64,000 bases of DNA, taken from positions 248,001 to 312,000 of the forward strand of contig JBDWGH010000003.1 of the NCBI GenBank assembly GCA_039975855.1. Reading direction: 5' to 3'. Below are positions 1 through 9,350 of this stretch, in pieces (positions within the stretch are counted from its first letter, which is position 1; every line of letters starts with the position of its first letter). The position numbers and the translations under genes are program-made. The DNA is from Litorimonas sp039975855. GTDB lineage: Bacteria; Pseudomonadota; Alphaproteobacteria; Caulobacterales; Maricaulaceae. Under the pieces are notes generated by a model, which worked only from the letters and a program-made list of their open reading frames with translations, did no database searches and was not told the DNA's origin.

Positions 1-937
1 AGACTCCGCGTTCAGGGTCGACGGCAAAAGCGTGAACGCTCACCAAAATACCTGACCGAACAACGAATGTTCCGATCAGTGACAAAGCGAATGTTGTGAT
101 GGCGAGCAGGACAGTCCAGCCCGCCAAACTATGTCGAGTGCCAAGAACAAGGATTGAATGGAGCAAGGCTGTACCCGCGAGCCAGGGCATAAAACTGACA
201 TTCTCCACGGGGTCCCACATCCACCAGCCGCCCCAACCGAGTTCATAATAAGCCCAAAAACTCCCCAGCGCGATACCGATAGTAAGAAAGCTCCAGGCAA
301 TCAAAACCCAGGGCCGCAACCACTTGGCCCAAACGGAATCTACGCGTCCTTCAATCAGGGCGGCGACCGCAAAACTAAACGGAAGTGAGAACCCTACGTA
401 GCCGAGATATAAAAATGGAGGGTGAAAAGCGAGGCCGGGGTCTTGTAGAATGGGATTCAATCCATTGCCGTCCATCGGGACAGGATTCAGCCGTTCGAAT
501 GGATTGGATGTAAACAGGATGAAGGCCAAAAACCCCGCGCCGATAAGGGCTTGAATTGCGATTGCCCGGGCCTTCAATCCGGAAGGCAAGGATTTACCGA
601 GCAGCGGAACAGCTGCGCCATATCCGGCCATCATCAACACCCAAAGCAGGATTGAGCCTTCGTGATTACCCCAAACGCCGCTGATTTTGTAAAGAAGCGG
701 TTTGCCTGAATGGCTGTGCATTGCTGCCAGTTTGACGGAAAAATCTGAGGAAAGAAAAACGCTGGTTAGCGCTGCAAATGAAAACGCCAAAAGTAGGAAT
801 TGTCCAATGGCCGCGCGGTCACCAAACTCCATCATGCGGGCATGGTTGCGGTGCGCGCCCAGCATAGGCACTACGCCCTGTAAAAGTGCTACGCAAAAAG
901 CGAGAATTAGCGCCATATGTCCGAGTTCTGCGGTCAT
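1..937 (-). CDS. ccmF: Cytochrome c heme lyase subunit CcmF (3' end beyond window)
   Basis: CcmF is an inner-membrane protein that ligates heme to apocytochrome c in the periplasm (System I maturation). Reading the minus strand from the ATG at 937 gives an uninterrupted, very hydrophobic protein that runs off the left edge, about 312 residues. It carries the family motifs VWGNHEGSILLW near residue 85 and the tryptophan-rich WWMWDPVENVSF heme-handling motif near residue 250, which identify it well. An in-frame stop lies upstream of the ATG, so this start is reasonable. No ccmE-like gene precedes it, although ccmE usually sits just upstream of ccmF; instead a divergent transporter starts 240 bp away, so ccmF seems to be first in its transcript. 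The C-terminal third is missing only because the window ends. Confidence 0.93.
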   Translation of the reverse strand, partial: MTAELGHMALILAFCVALLQGVVPMLGAHRNHARMMEFGDRAAIGQFLLLAFSFAALTSVFLSSDFSVKLAAMHSHSGKPLLYKISGVWGNHEGSILLWVLMMAGYGAAVPLLGKSLPSGLKARAIAIQALIGAGFLAFILFTSNPFERLNPVPMDGNGLNPILQDPGLAFHPPFLYLGYVGFSLPFSFAVAALIEGRVDSVWAKWLRPWVLIAWSFLTIGIALGSFWAYYELGWGGWWMWDPVENVSFMPWLAGTALLHSILVLGTRHSLAGWTVLLAITTFALSLIGTFVVRSGILVSVHAFAVDPERGV

Positions 938-1177
938 TGAGTACGGCTCTAAACACAAGCTGTCAGCGCCTCAATGGGGCATATGCAATGTAACCGATTT
1001 TGCCGCAGGGAAGCGTTTCGCAATCTCTATTGCCAAGGCCATCGTAGACAGTCTGATATTCCCAACGCAGATTGATATAATTTCGCCTATATCGGCTTAG
1101 GAATCATAGTAATTGGCAGTTCTGTTCTTATTTGAACACCTCGAACTTCGATTGAGCGAATTTTCTGGAAGATTTTA

Positions 1178-3268
1178 ATGGCTGATAAACTCAAAAAAAA
1201 TCTGACTTTATTTGATGTCTACGCGATGTCGACGGGCGCAATGTTTAGTTCCGGGTTGTTTCTATTGCCAGGAATTGCGGTCGGTTACACTGGGGACTCT
1301 GTATATCTCGCCTATCTCTTGGCTGGATTCCTGATCCTACCCGCTATGTATTGTATGGCGGAGCTATCAACGGCCATGCCGAAGGCTGGTGGAACCTATT
1401 ACTTCCTCGATCGTGCGATGGGACCGTTAATGGGCACGATTGGCGGCCTAGGGTCTTGGATTGCGGTCGTTTTCAAAAGCGCATTCGCCCTTGTCGGTAT
1501 GGGGGTTTATCTTGGGATTTACCTGGATTTACCGTTCAAGATTTTGGCAATCATCCTGACGATTGCCTTTGGCGTCATCAATGTTATCGGGGCCAAAGAG
1601 ACAACCTTACTGCAGCGCGTCTTGGTCGCCGCTTTGGTTGTTATCTTGGTTGCATTCATTATCCTTGGTTTGTCTCAAGCCCAAGGTAGCGCAACATTTT
1701 TTCCAAATTCAGCGGAAGGTGAATTTTTTGCAAAAGGGCTGGTCGGGTTTATCTCCACAATTGGTCTGGTTTTTGTCTCATATGCAGGCCTAACCAAGGT
1801 AGCGAGCGTTGCAGAGGAAGTGGAAAACCCCGATGTAAACATTCCCCTGGGGATGACGCTCTCTTTGATCACAGCGACCGTAATTTACACGCTTGGGACG
1901 CTGATCTTAATCAACACGTTGGAAACGGCGGTTTTGAAAGAAAGTCTCACGCCTATTGCTGATGCAGGTCGTGTTTTCTTGGACTGGGTACCTTTTGATT
2001 TAGGAATCGTCTTGATTGTTGTGGCGGCTATCGCGGCCTTCGCGTCTACTGGTAATGCGGGTATCATGTCGGCGTCCCGTTATCCGTACGCGATGGCGAA
2101 AGATAAACTCATCCCAGATAATTTGTCCGATTTAGGCCGGTATGGAACACCGACCAAATCCGTCGTGATGACCGTATTGGCCATGATTGTGGTCCTCCTA
2201 ATATTTGATGTGTCTGCTGTTGCGAAACTCGCCAGTGCGTTTCAACTGCTTCTTTTTGGCCTAATTTGTATCGCGGTAATCGTCATGCGTGAAAGCCGTA
2301 TCGACAGCTATAAGCCGGGCTTCAAAGCGCCATTTTATCCTTGGTTGCAGATTGCGGGTATTTTGATCGCGTTTTGGCTGATTATTGAAATGGGCATTTT
2401 GGCTATCAGCTTTACGGGAATGGTGCTGATTGGTTGTGTGTTGTGGTATCACTTTTATGCCTCAGGGAATTTGGTGCGCCGCGGCGCTATCTTCCATGTG
2501 CATCAACGCTTGGGTCAGCAAAAATATGAAGGCCTAGAGCGAGAGCTCATGACAATTATTCACGACAGGACGCAGGCCGAAAACCTGTCCTATGAAGGTG
2601 TCATTGCGCGAAGCGCCATCCTGGACCTGCGCTATGGTCAATATGACACGGATCATTTGAACGAAATTTTGGGTGAGGCCGCGAAAGACCGGTTTGCCGA
2701 GGAAGATGGCGAAGACTTGGATTATGATGGCATTTTTCGTCACGACTGGAATTATCGGCCCATTGGCGCGGGGGTTTATTTGGCCCTGACGATGGCAGCA
2801 GATGTTCCCAACCCAGAACTGATTGTCTGCCGCTTTGGTCCACAAGCACGTCTGAAAATAGACGATATTGAGGATGCGCATACACTCTTGTTTTTGGCGT
2901 CTCCGGTGAAACCAGTGGGATTAGATTTGCGCATTGCCGGGCATTTGGCCGAAGTTGTCCAAAGCGAAAACTTCCTCGACCGCTGGCTCTCTGCTCGGGA
3001 CGAAAAGGAGCTCAATGAAATCTTGATGCGAGATGACCACTTCTATCATGGCCCCGCCAGTGGATTGCCGTTTCTAAAAGATCAAATTGGCGGAACTGTT
3101 GGGGATCTAGAATTGCCAGCTTCGTGCCTCTTGGCTTTGATCGAACGAGATGGTGAACTTATTATTGCTAAGCCGGATGTCATTCTGATGCCAGACGACG
3201 ACATCGCGATCATTGGTGAGCCAGAGGATATCGCGAAAATATCGGGTGAGGTTCTGAGCGGAAATTGA
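1178..3268 (+). CDS. APC-family amino-acid permease fused to EIIA(PtsN)-like and TrkA-C-like domains
   Basis: Residues 1-430 form an amino acid-polyamine-organocation permease with about twelve membrane segments; the first contains the family stretch MSTGAMFSSGLFLLPG, followed by PKAGGTYYFLDR. The 266-residue cytoplasmic tail is unusual. Residues about 450-615 look like a PTS EIIA type 2 (PtsN) domain, with LLFLASPVKP..LDLRIAGHLAEVV near 570-595 matching the family's beta-strand and helix. Residues about 638-690 (LPASCLLALIERDGELIIAKP..DDDIAIIG) resemble a TrkA-C/RCK ligand-binding domain. The site where EIIA proteins carry the phosphorylated His (G-x-A-x-P-H) reads GAGVYLALTM at 530-539, so the His is absent and the domain is probably a sensor only. 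Substrate unknown. ATG with GGAAG upstream. Confidence 0.85.
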   Translation: MADKLKKNLTLFDVYAMSTGAMFSSGLFLLPGIAVGYTGDSVYLAYLLAGFLILPAMYCMAELSTAMPKAGGTYYFLDRAMGPLMGTIGGLGSWIAVVFKSAFALVGMGVYLGIYLDLPFKILAIILTIAFGVINVIGAKETTLLQRVLVAALVVILVAFIILGLSQAQGSATFFPNSAEGEFFAKGLVGFISTIGLVFVSYAGLTKVASVAEEVENPDVNIPLGMTLSLITATVIYTLGTLILINTLETAVLKESLTPIADAGRVFLDWVPFDLGIVLIVVAAIAAFASTGNAGIMSASRYPYAMAKDKLIPDNLSDLGRYGTPTKSVVMTVLAMIVVLLIFDVSAVAKLASAFQLLLFGLICIAVIVMRESRIDSYKPGFKAPFYPWLQIAGILIAFWLIIEMGILAISFTGMVLIGCVLWYHFYASGNLVRRGAIFHVHQRLGQQKYEGLERELMTIIHDRTQAENLSYEGVIARSAILDLRYGQYDTDHLNEILGEAAKDRFAEEDGEDLDYDGIFRHDWNYRPIGAGVYLALTMAADVPNPELIVCRFGPQARLKIDDIEDAHTLLFLASPVKPVGLDLRIAGHLAEVVQSENFLDRWLSARDEKELNEILMRDDHFYHGPASGLPFLKDQIGGTVGDLELPASCLLALIERDGELIIAKPDVILMPDDDIAIIGEPEDIAKISGEVLSGN

Positions 3269-3344
3269 TAGAAACTCGCGGCCTTTAAAAAGCAACTGTG
3301 CCGCCCAGAGCGATACGGGACACGTTGACGAAGCGAGAATTTGC

Positions 3345-3362
3345 AACAGCCTTTTGGCTGTT
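3345..3362. terminator. Weak hairpin between convergent genes
   Basis: AACAGCC, a tttt loop and GGCTGTT form a perfect 7-bp stem between the ends of the permease gene and the convergent lipoprotein gene. The T tract after it on either strand is short, so this is only a possible weak terminator. Confidence 0.35.
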
Positions 3363-3400
3363 TCTGATGTTGCATCCCTCATAGGGTCTGTTTTGATAGC

Positions 3401-4735
3401 CTATTCGCGACAATCATCTCGCTTCGCATGACGTTTTAAAAAAGCCATCATAGCGGGGTAATTTTCAATCCGCGCGTTTAGGTCTGCTTCGCTCACAGTG
3501 CTTAGCGGCGAGCCTCCAACAGCATGAGAGGCGTCAGTGTAAACATAGATTTCCGTTTCCAATCCTGCAGCTTTTCGGGATTGCGCAACGGTTCGCGACA
3601 TTTTCGCAGAGGCCCAAGTCGCGTCCTTATCCCCGCCGATGAGTAAGAGAGGCTCGTCAATGGCTTCGACATTGATCCTTGCGGCTTTGACACGGTCTGG
3701 GAATGCGTCCCGCCCGCGTTCATGTGCCTGGGTCATCGTATAGCTGTCGCCGGTTTGTCTTGCACTTAGGGCTCTTCCCATGTCGACATAAGGAACGAAG
3801 GGGAGTTCTTCCCCGCGCCAAGAAAACCCGGAGTATTTCTCCGTTGCATTTTGTCGTCCCCAACCTTCCCAGACTACGTCGGTTGGAACGTCTGCAACAA
3901 TGGCGCAGAAGCCACCACCGTCGCTGTCATCGGGAATAAGGGCCCCCGCAAGCATAACGAATTCCGCCCCTTTTGATCCCCCCATCAACAAGACACGATC
4001 TGGGTCAACATCCTTGTCTAGCCGTACTTGCGCGACGGCTTCTTCCAGATAATCAATAGGCAAATTATCGAAAGCTCGGGGCAGGTCTGGGAATTGTTGT
4101 GTCTGTCCATACCAAGCCGGTGAATGATAGGGCAGTCCCAATACGATAAAGCCCTGGTCGACGAATTCTGGCGCCTGAGATCGAGCGGCTCCATCACCAC
4201 CTTCCGACCCGCCCAAGACAACCAAAATAGGTTGCTTCGTTTTTCGTGTCTTTGATTTCAGGATGAATGCCCCAGGAAAGTTATCGCCCAAAGGTGTTTC
4301 TATCATCTTTGATTTATCGGCTCCAAGAGGGACCGTCTCGCTCAGGACGGGTTCACCTGACGTCGATTTTAAAGTCACTTTGATAAAGCCGTCTTTGACC
4401 TCACTCTTTTCTTCAATGGCCTTTAGTGTTCGAAACGGCTCATAGGCTTCTCTCGATGAGTTTGACCCGGTCGATAGCTGTCCTTTTGCATTCGTGACAT
4501 AAGAGGTCGTTGAGGTGAGGGTTCTTTCGGCGCTTCGTTTAGATGGCCGTTCTAATGATAAAACATATGTAGTGTTCGCCTCTAAGTTCACGGCAGAAAT
4601 ATTAGGTGTCTGTTCCCAAGAAAACTTTTCTGGTATTTTAAATTCGGGCTCAGGCGGAATTGTCTGACACCCAGTTGATATGATCAATCCAGATAGAAGA
4701 CATATATAGCGAAGATTTGTCAGTGCGTTTTTCAT
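3401..4735 (-). CDS. Alpha/beta hydrolase lipoprotein, BAAT/acyl-CoA thioesterase C-terminal type
   Basis: A 444-residue protein with a lipoprotein-like signal (hydrophobic stretch ending STGC, Cys 23), so it is probably lipid-anchored outside the cytoplasm. The C-terminal half has an alpha/beta hydrolase fold of the BAAT/acyl-CoA thioester hydrolase or dienelactone-hydrolase type: GGSEGGDG oxyanion region, nucleophile elbow GGSKGAE (Ser 254), acid GGDKDATW (Asp 369 or 371) and DASHAVGG (His 404). The first 160 residues resemble the beta-sandwich that precedes the hydrolase in BAAT enzymes. It follows the LytTR regulator gene by 75 bp on the same strand, so the two may be co-transcribed. The substrate is not shown by the sequence; an acyl ester, thioester or drug-like ester is possible. 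Confidence 0.75.
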   Translation of the reverse strand: MKNALTNLRYICLLSGLIISTGCQTIPPEPEFKIPEKFSWEQTPNISAVNLEANTTYVLSLERPSKRSAERTLTSTTSYVTNAKGQLSTGSNSSREAYEPFRTLKAIEEKSEVKDGFIKVTLKSTSGEPVLSETVPLGADKSKMIETPLGDNFPGAFILKSKTRKTKQPILVVLGGSEGGDGAARSQAPEFVDQGFIVLGLPYHSPAWYGQTQQFPDLPRAFDNLPIDYLEEAVAQVRLDKDVDPDRVLLMGGSKGAEFVMLAGALIPDDSDGGGFCAIVADVPTDVVWEGWGRQNATEKYSGFSWRGEELPFVPYVDMGRALSARQTGDSYTMTQAHERGRDAFPDRVKAARINVEAIDEPLLLIGGDKDATWASAKMSRTVAQSRKAAGLETEIYVYTDASHAVGGSPLSTVSEADLNARIENYPAMMAFLKRHAKRDDCRE

Positions 4736-4810
4736 AACCCCGCCATATCCGTATGAGTCGCAAGCTCGTGAAAAAATCAGCGAACAAACAGATTTATCCG
4801 TGAAATCACA

Positions 4811-5635
4811 TTAAACGGCTTGGTCCCTTATGGCCTTCGCGCCTTCACGACTTGTTACAACGGATAAGTCTCCCGAAAAAAACAGGCTGAGTCTTCCATT
4901 TCCCGCGGGCTCAAATGCCGTGATCGCATCCAAACGCACGATATGTGATCGATGAACACGTTTAAAATATGCGTTGGGCAAAATCTCGATAAATTGGCTC
5001 AACCGTGTACTGGACAAGTATTTTCCTGATTTTGTGACAACTTCTGAGTAGTCACCAGCGCCTGAAATAAACACTATATCTTCTAAACGGACAGGGATGA
5101 GTTTAGATCCATCTTTCACAATTACTTGTGTTGGCGATAGATCAACTTCGTGGGTATTCGGTTTCGTTTCATCGAGCTTTTCATGAAGGTTCGCGAGTAG
5201 GATGCGGTAGTGTTTCGTATAACCGAACAACGCAATGACGATATAAAGAAGAATGCCTTGCAGACCCTGCCAGGTGAGAGCCACACCCATCAATGGACGG
5301 CCTGTTACGCCATTTCGAAGCCATCCATCTTGCAAACCATATCCAACTTGAATGCCAATCAACCAAATTACGCTAAAGAGTAGCAATAAGGTGAGATGAA
5401 TAAGAGTTTGAATAATAGCGGGTTTTCCAAATGCGTATTCTTGTATCACATATAAAATTGGAAAGCTGAGAAGTGCCGCAGGGGTCACATTAATAATAGC
5501 CCGTCGGAGGGAAGGTAAAACGGAGATCTCGCTAAATAGCCTGAACACAAGCGTATAGAGGCAAATCATGACGATCCACCCGATAAGCGCCATATAGCGT
5601 GAGCGTCTCTCTATTTCTTGTTCTGATAGGACCAC
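4811..5635 (-). CDS. Membrane-anchored LytTR-family transcriptional regulator
   Basis: A 274-residue protein with four predicted membrane helices (about 16-34, 50-66, 78-97, 122-139), a short linker and a C-terminal LytTR DNA-binding domain (about 168-270). Family landmarks are VRLEDIVFISGAGDYSEVVT and YFKRVHRSHIVRLDAI. Such one-component membrane regulators sense an envelope or membrane signal and bind DNA directly. No histidine kinase or receiver domain is present. The start taken is GTG at 5635; an ATG 14 codons in (5593) is an alternative. It precedes the lipoprotein hydrolase gene, the likely operon partner or target. Confidence 0.85.
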   Translation of the reverse strand: MVLSEQEIERRSRYMALIGWIVMICLYTLVFRLFSEISVLPSLRRAIINVTPAALLSFPILYVIQEYAFGKPAIIQTLIHLTLLLLFSVIWLIGIQVGYGLQDGWLRNGVTGRPLMGVALTWQGLQGILLYIVIALFGYTKHYRILLANLHEKLDETKPNTHEVDLSPTQVIVKDGSKLIPVRLEDIVFISGAGDYSEVVTKSGKYLSSTRLSQFIEILPNAYFKRVHRSHIVRLDAITAFEPAGNGRLSLFFSGDLSVVTSREGAKAIRDQAV

Positions 5636-6199
5636 CTCGCTGATATATCATGCGCGGCTTGGGATAGAAAATAAATTAGTAGGGAGCCTTTTCCCTGTTT
5701 CAGAATTTGACTTTCCCCATATTTTTCTCCGGTTTTCCCATGTGTTGAGCAAGTTGGCGGAAATCTATCCTCGAAATGAAAAAGAATAATCCTCGGTTTG
5801 GCCACCCATGATATACTGCCAGTGTTCTTTCAGACATGGGACAGGGTAGCGCTCTCTATCTAGTTTGAAGGACGATGGGTCTGAGCGTCAAAGCGTGAGA
5901 ACTTTGGAGGTGCCGGGGCTTTAGGAACGAGAGCCGACCAGTAGTTCCAAGTGGGCTAACTCTGGGGTTTATGACCGGCCGTTTCTTCAAAAACCATCGC
6001 CGCAGAGCGTGCAATTCGCATGAGCGAAATGTACACGTTGATTGGTCTTACAAGCCAATCAACTCGTCTTCGCGTAAAACACTTTTTCTTCTACCCATTG
6101 GTATTCCATCGGGGAGACAACTCTGCGGGCATGTCCTGTTTAATATGAGTCCTTCGGCGGCCACACGATGGGTTGCGATCCTATTCCCATGCTTATACC
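5636..6199. other. 564-bp region without a recognised gene
   Basis: This stretch lies between the start of the LytTR gene and the end of the TonB receptor gene. It should hold the LytTR promoter. I see one clean inverted repeat, TTGATTGG / CCAATCAA with a 9-nt loop (6038-6062), with no T tract. The longest reading frame (5971-6216, plus) has no recognisable motif. A decayed gene or insertion-sequence remnant is possible but not demonstrable by eye. Confidence 0.5.
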
Positions 6200-8452
6200 T
6201 CAATAGGCGTATTTGACCGCAAAACCATAGCTCCGCGGCGCACCTCTGAATGTGTTATATCCAATGAAGCCAAAGCCCGAGACCGCGTAATCTGAATTGG
6301 TAAGGTTACGACCCCAAACTCCGATATCGACGCCATTATCCAAATGGAGATAGGCTGCGCTGTCGATGATTTCATATCCGGATTGACGGCGGTCGTCGCG
6401 GCCTTCTGCATCGAGATAGAACGCGCTCTGGTATTTTCCATTCGCTTCGAATGAGGCATTGAGATGGTCTGATAGTGACCACTCATATCGTGCTAAAAAA
6501 ACCGCTGATAGGTCCGATGCGAAGGGTAGGGGATTGCCGTCAAAAATCTCTGCGTTCTGGGGAACGCTTGGATTCTCATCCTGTTGAATTTCGGTCTCCA
6601 TCAAGGTCAAGCCGCCGAACAGATCCAAGCCTTTGACGGGTGCCCAGCTTATGTCGGCTTCAACCCCAAAAGATGTAGCCTTATCCAGATTAGAGAGGGA
6701 GTTAGAGGTGAAAGATCCTCCATCACCTGTTGTGAAGGGGACGAAGATTCGAGCCTGAGGATTGTCATAAAATTGGTAGAAGCCTGCCAGATTGACAGAA
6801 AGAGTATCTCGTCCGAACTTGACGCCAGTTTCAATGGCATCGACTGTTTCGGCCCCGAACAAGCCTTCATCGCTGAAGTGTGTCGCGTTATTTATGACCT
6901 CACCGTTAAAGCCGCCGCTCTTATATCCATTGGAGTAAGAGGCGTAGAGAAGCGTTTCATCCGGGAGGGTGTAGTTGATCCCGATATTCCCAGAGAGGCG
7001 CGTATCGGAAATTTTGTTAGATCCGCTAGCCAGACCCAAACCGTCACGATTATTCAACGCGACCACGCCGTCATCAAAAATATGACGGCCTTCACCGCGT
7101 CCGTCGATGGTTTCATGGCTAAGGCGAGCTCCGACCACGACATCTAGCTTGGGGCCAATCTCGATGGTGTTATAGGTGAACAAGGCCGCTGTCTTACGTG
7201 ACTGGGTGATTTCGGAAAGCAGAGTTGTCGCTGTTCCATCCGAGGCGGGCGCAGGGCCGGCACGTCCAGGGGCGCCGACATAGCGACATGTGCCCAACAA
7301 GGTCTCCTGATTTAGCTCTCCGCACCAAATTAAGTAATCTTGGTCAAAGTCTTCGGCTTCTAAATAGAGGCCTGCCATCAAATCCGCTCCCTCGGATGCA
7401 TAGCTTACGCGGAATTCTTCGCTGATCTGAAAGAAGTCACGGTCATAGGCCAGGTTGGCGTTAAGGCTAGGCACATCAAAGGGCGCCGGTGTGCCGTCAA
7501 AATCAAACCCATATTGTTGGTTATAGGCTTCATATGCTGTGAGAGAGACAAATGTCAGATCGCCAGCCGAATGGGTAATCTTTACCGAACCGCCATGAAA
7601 TTCATTGTCTGTATCTTGAATGCCGTCTGGCCCGATAGAAATTTCATGATCACCAACATCGCGGCTATCATTAAGCGGAGCCGTGTTAATGCCGTTATCT
7701 TCGGCATAATGAAGATTGAACAGAACATCTGTATTGGGTGAAGCGGTAAGTAGGCCGAGTGCTCGAAGCCCGAATTCACTTCGTTTCCCGCCCCCCGACG
7801 CAGGTGCAGGGATAGTTTCATTCGTCACAGTGTTATCCAGTGCCGGGCCTTGAGAAAGGTAGCGTCCGGAGAGCCGCACAGCGAAAATATCATTCAGTGG
7901 AAGGGTCGCCGCGCCTGTTAAGTTTAGGCGGTCGAAATTCCCAATCTCACCCGAAATGTATCCTGTGTTCTCATGGGTCGGTAGGACCGAATTAAAGTTG
8001 ATGGCTCCGCTGGACGCGTTGCGTCCGTACAGAGATCCTTGTGGACCCTTAAGGACTTCTGCCGTCTCAATATCAAAAAGCAGCGGCCCTGTTTGGACAT
8101 TGGTCGCTTGGTAGCTACCGTCAATGTAAACTGCAGCTGCAGTGGGCGTCAGAGCCTGATGATCCACGGCTCCAATCCCCCGGATTTGAAACGCGACTTG
8201 ATTGCCATTCGCCACGGCGGCTTGCAGTCCGGATACGCGGGTTGTGAGGTCTTCTGCGCCGTCAAATTGTGAGAGTTGCTTTCCGTCTATGACCGTAACG
8301 CTCAGACCTAATTCCTGGATGGACTTGCTTTGCTTTGTCGCGGTTACAATGACTTCATCCGCTATGTCTTGAGCGAAAGCGCTCAACGGGGCTGTTGTAG
8401 CTAGAAGGCTAACCGCAAATAAAGTTATTGGCTTGGCGGGGTGGGTAGACAT
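6200..8452 (-). CDS. TonB-dependent outer-membrane receptor
   Basis: A 750-residue outer-membrane receptor. An N-terminal signal peptide ends near SAFA-QD (residue 28), followed by a TonB-box-like DEVIVTATK, a plug domain (VTVIDGKQL..., RGIG, YIDGSYQATN, VEVLKGPQG-type segment, SLYGRNASSGAINF; about 30-160) and a 22-strand-type barrel with alternating aromatic/Gly strands ending in aromatic Tyr. Such proteins import siderophores, vitamin B12, glycans or other large ligands using energy from TonB-ExbB-ExbD. The plug and barrel style (YASYSNGYKSGGFNGE) resembles the large receptors of Caulobacterales and sphingomonads. No substrate-specific neighbour sits in the same direction, so the ligand cannot be named. 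Confidence 0.92.
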   Translation of the reverse strand: MSTHPAKPITLFAVSLLATTAPLSAFAQDIADEVIVTATKQSKSIQELGLSVTVIDGKQLSQFDGAEDLTTRVSGLQAAVANGNQVAFQIRGIGAVDHQALTPTAAAVYIDGSYQATNVQTGPLLFDIETAEVLKGPQGSLYGRNASSGAINFNSVLPTHENTGYISGEIGNFDRLNLTGAATLPLNDIFAVRLSGRYLSQGPALDNTVTNETIPAPASGGGKRSEFGLRALGLLTASPNTDVLFNLHYAEDNGINTAPLNDSRDVGDHEISIGPDGIQDTDNEFHGGSVKITHSAGDLTFVSLTAYEAYNQQYGFDFDGTPAPFDVPSLNANLAYDRDFFQISEEFRVSYASEGADLMAGLYLEAEDFDQDYLIWCGELNQETLLGTCRYVGAPGRAGPAPASDGTATTLLSEITQSRKTAALFTYNTIEIGPKLDVVVGARLSHETIDGRGEGRHIFDDGVVALNNRDGLGLASGSNKISDTRLSGNIGINYTLPDETLLYASYSNGYKSGGFNGEVINNATHFSDEGLFGAETVDAIETGVKFGRDTLSVNLAGFYQFYDNPQARIFVPFTTGDGGSFTSNSLSNLDKATSFGVEADISWAPVKGLDLFGGLTLMETEIQQDENPSVPQNAEIFDGNPLPFASDLSAVFLARYEWSLSDHLNASFEANGKYQSAFYLDAEGRDDRRQSGYEIIDSAAYLHLDNGVDIGVWGRNLTNSDYAVSGFGFIGYNTFRGAPRSYGFAVKYAY

Positions 8453-8637
8453 TTACGCTTATTCTCACTGTGACTCGAAACAGAAATAAGCGCGCAGAGC
8501 TATAGATTCAGATTATCATCGCAACTCACAATTTGCGGTCTGAGAAAGAAAGAAAACTGATACCGTTTGAGCGGATTTGATAGCGGTAATTTGGAAAATA
8601 AGGGGCGTGAAAAATCGACTTTCTGTCGTTTCATGCC

Positions 8638-8667
8638 AATAAAAAACCCTGCCCGAAAGGCAGGGTT
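8638..8667 (-). terminator. Rho-independent terminator of rpsF-rpsR-rplI
   Basis: On the minus strand AACCCTGCC and GGCAGGGTT form a 9-bp stem with a 5-nt loop, followed directly by a run of T. It begins 24 bp after the rplI stop. Confidence 0.9.
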
Positions 8668-8690
8668 CGTAATCAGGTTATGTTTAAAAA

Positions 8691-9335
8691 CTACTCAGCA
8701 GCAGGTGCTTCAGGCGCAGCTTCAGCCGGAGCTTCTTCAGCTGCATCCGGTGCGACAAATTCATCAGGCGCATCGCCTTCGAACATAGATACAGCATTTG
8801 CTGCGCGTTCGGCGTTGGCTTCGGCTGTATCAGCTTTTTCCTCAGCGATAGCCGTTGCGATAACGTCTTCGCCTTTAGCTTGACGTTCAGCTTCGTCTTC
8901 AGAGCGGGCTACGTTGACTTCAACGTCGACAAGCACTTCAGGGTGAAGTTTGACTTTCACGCCGTGAAGGCCAAGCGTTTTGATCGGGTTTTCAAGCACG
9001 ATCATATTGCGCTTAACGCCTTTGTCTTCGAGCATCTCTGCAATATCACGTGCGGAGACAGAACCGTAGAGATTGCCTGTATCGCCAGCCTTACGGATGA
9101 GGACAACTTTGGTTCCGTTAAGCTTCTCGCCGTCTGCCGCAGCTTTGTCGCGGTTTTCAGCATTGCGTTGCTCAAGATATTCCCGCTCGGCTTCAAAGCG
9201 AGCGAGATTGGCTTTCGTTGCACGAAGGGCTTTTTCCTGCGGGAGCAGGAAGTTACGGCCAAAACCAGGTTTGACGCTAACAACGTCGCCCATATTGCCG
9301 AGTTTTTCGATACGTTCGAGAAGGATCACTTCCAT
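8691..9335 (-). CDS. rplI: 50S ribosomal protein L9
   Basis: L9 binds 23S rRNA at the base of the L1 stalk and helps maintain reading frame. The N-terminal domain is typical: MEVILLERIEKLGNMGDVVSVKPGFGRNFLLP, then the long connecting helix and the C-terminal domain (KAGDTGNLYGSVSARDIAE). At 214 residues it is longer than the usual roughly 150. The extra 60 or so residues are an Ala/Glu-rich low-complexity tail, which I believe is common in L9 of this lineage. It is the last gene of the rpsF-rpsR-rplI operon, 15 bp after rpsR, and is followed by a strong terminator. Confidence 0.97.
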   Translation of the reverse strand: MEVILLERIEKLGNMGDVVSVKPGFGRNFLLPQEKALRATKANLARFEAEREYLEQRNAENRDKAAADGEKLNGTKVVLIRKAGDTGNLYGSVSARDIAEMLEDKGVKRNMIVLENPIKTLGLHGVKVKLHPEVLVDVEVNVARSEDEAERQAKGEDVIATAIAEEKADTAEANAERAANAVSMFEGDAPDEFVAPDAAEEAPAEAAPEAPAAE

Positions 9336-9350
9336 GGTCGTTCCCCTTCC

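Noticed and set aside
158..388. Short plus-strand reading frame inside ccmF
   Set aside because: It is antisense to the clear CcmF reading frame and has no protein motif.
702..1100. 132-aa plus-strand reading frame
   Set aside because: Mostly opposite the ccmF N-terminal coding region; composition and content do not look like a real protein.
5971..6216. Possible 81-aa gene in the gap before the TonB receptor
   Set aside because: No clear ribosome-binding site or motif, overlaps the receptor gene end; considered a chance frame.
6584..7147. 187-aa plus-strand reading frame within the TonB receptor gene
   Set aside because: Antisense shadow of a strongly supported TonB receptor.
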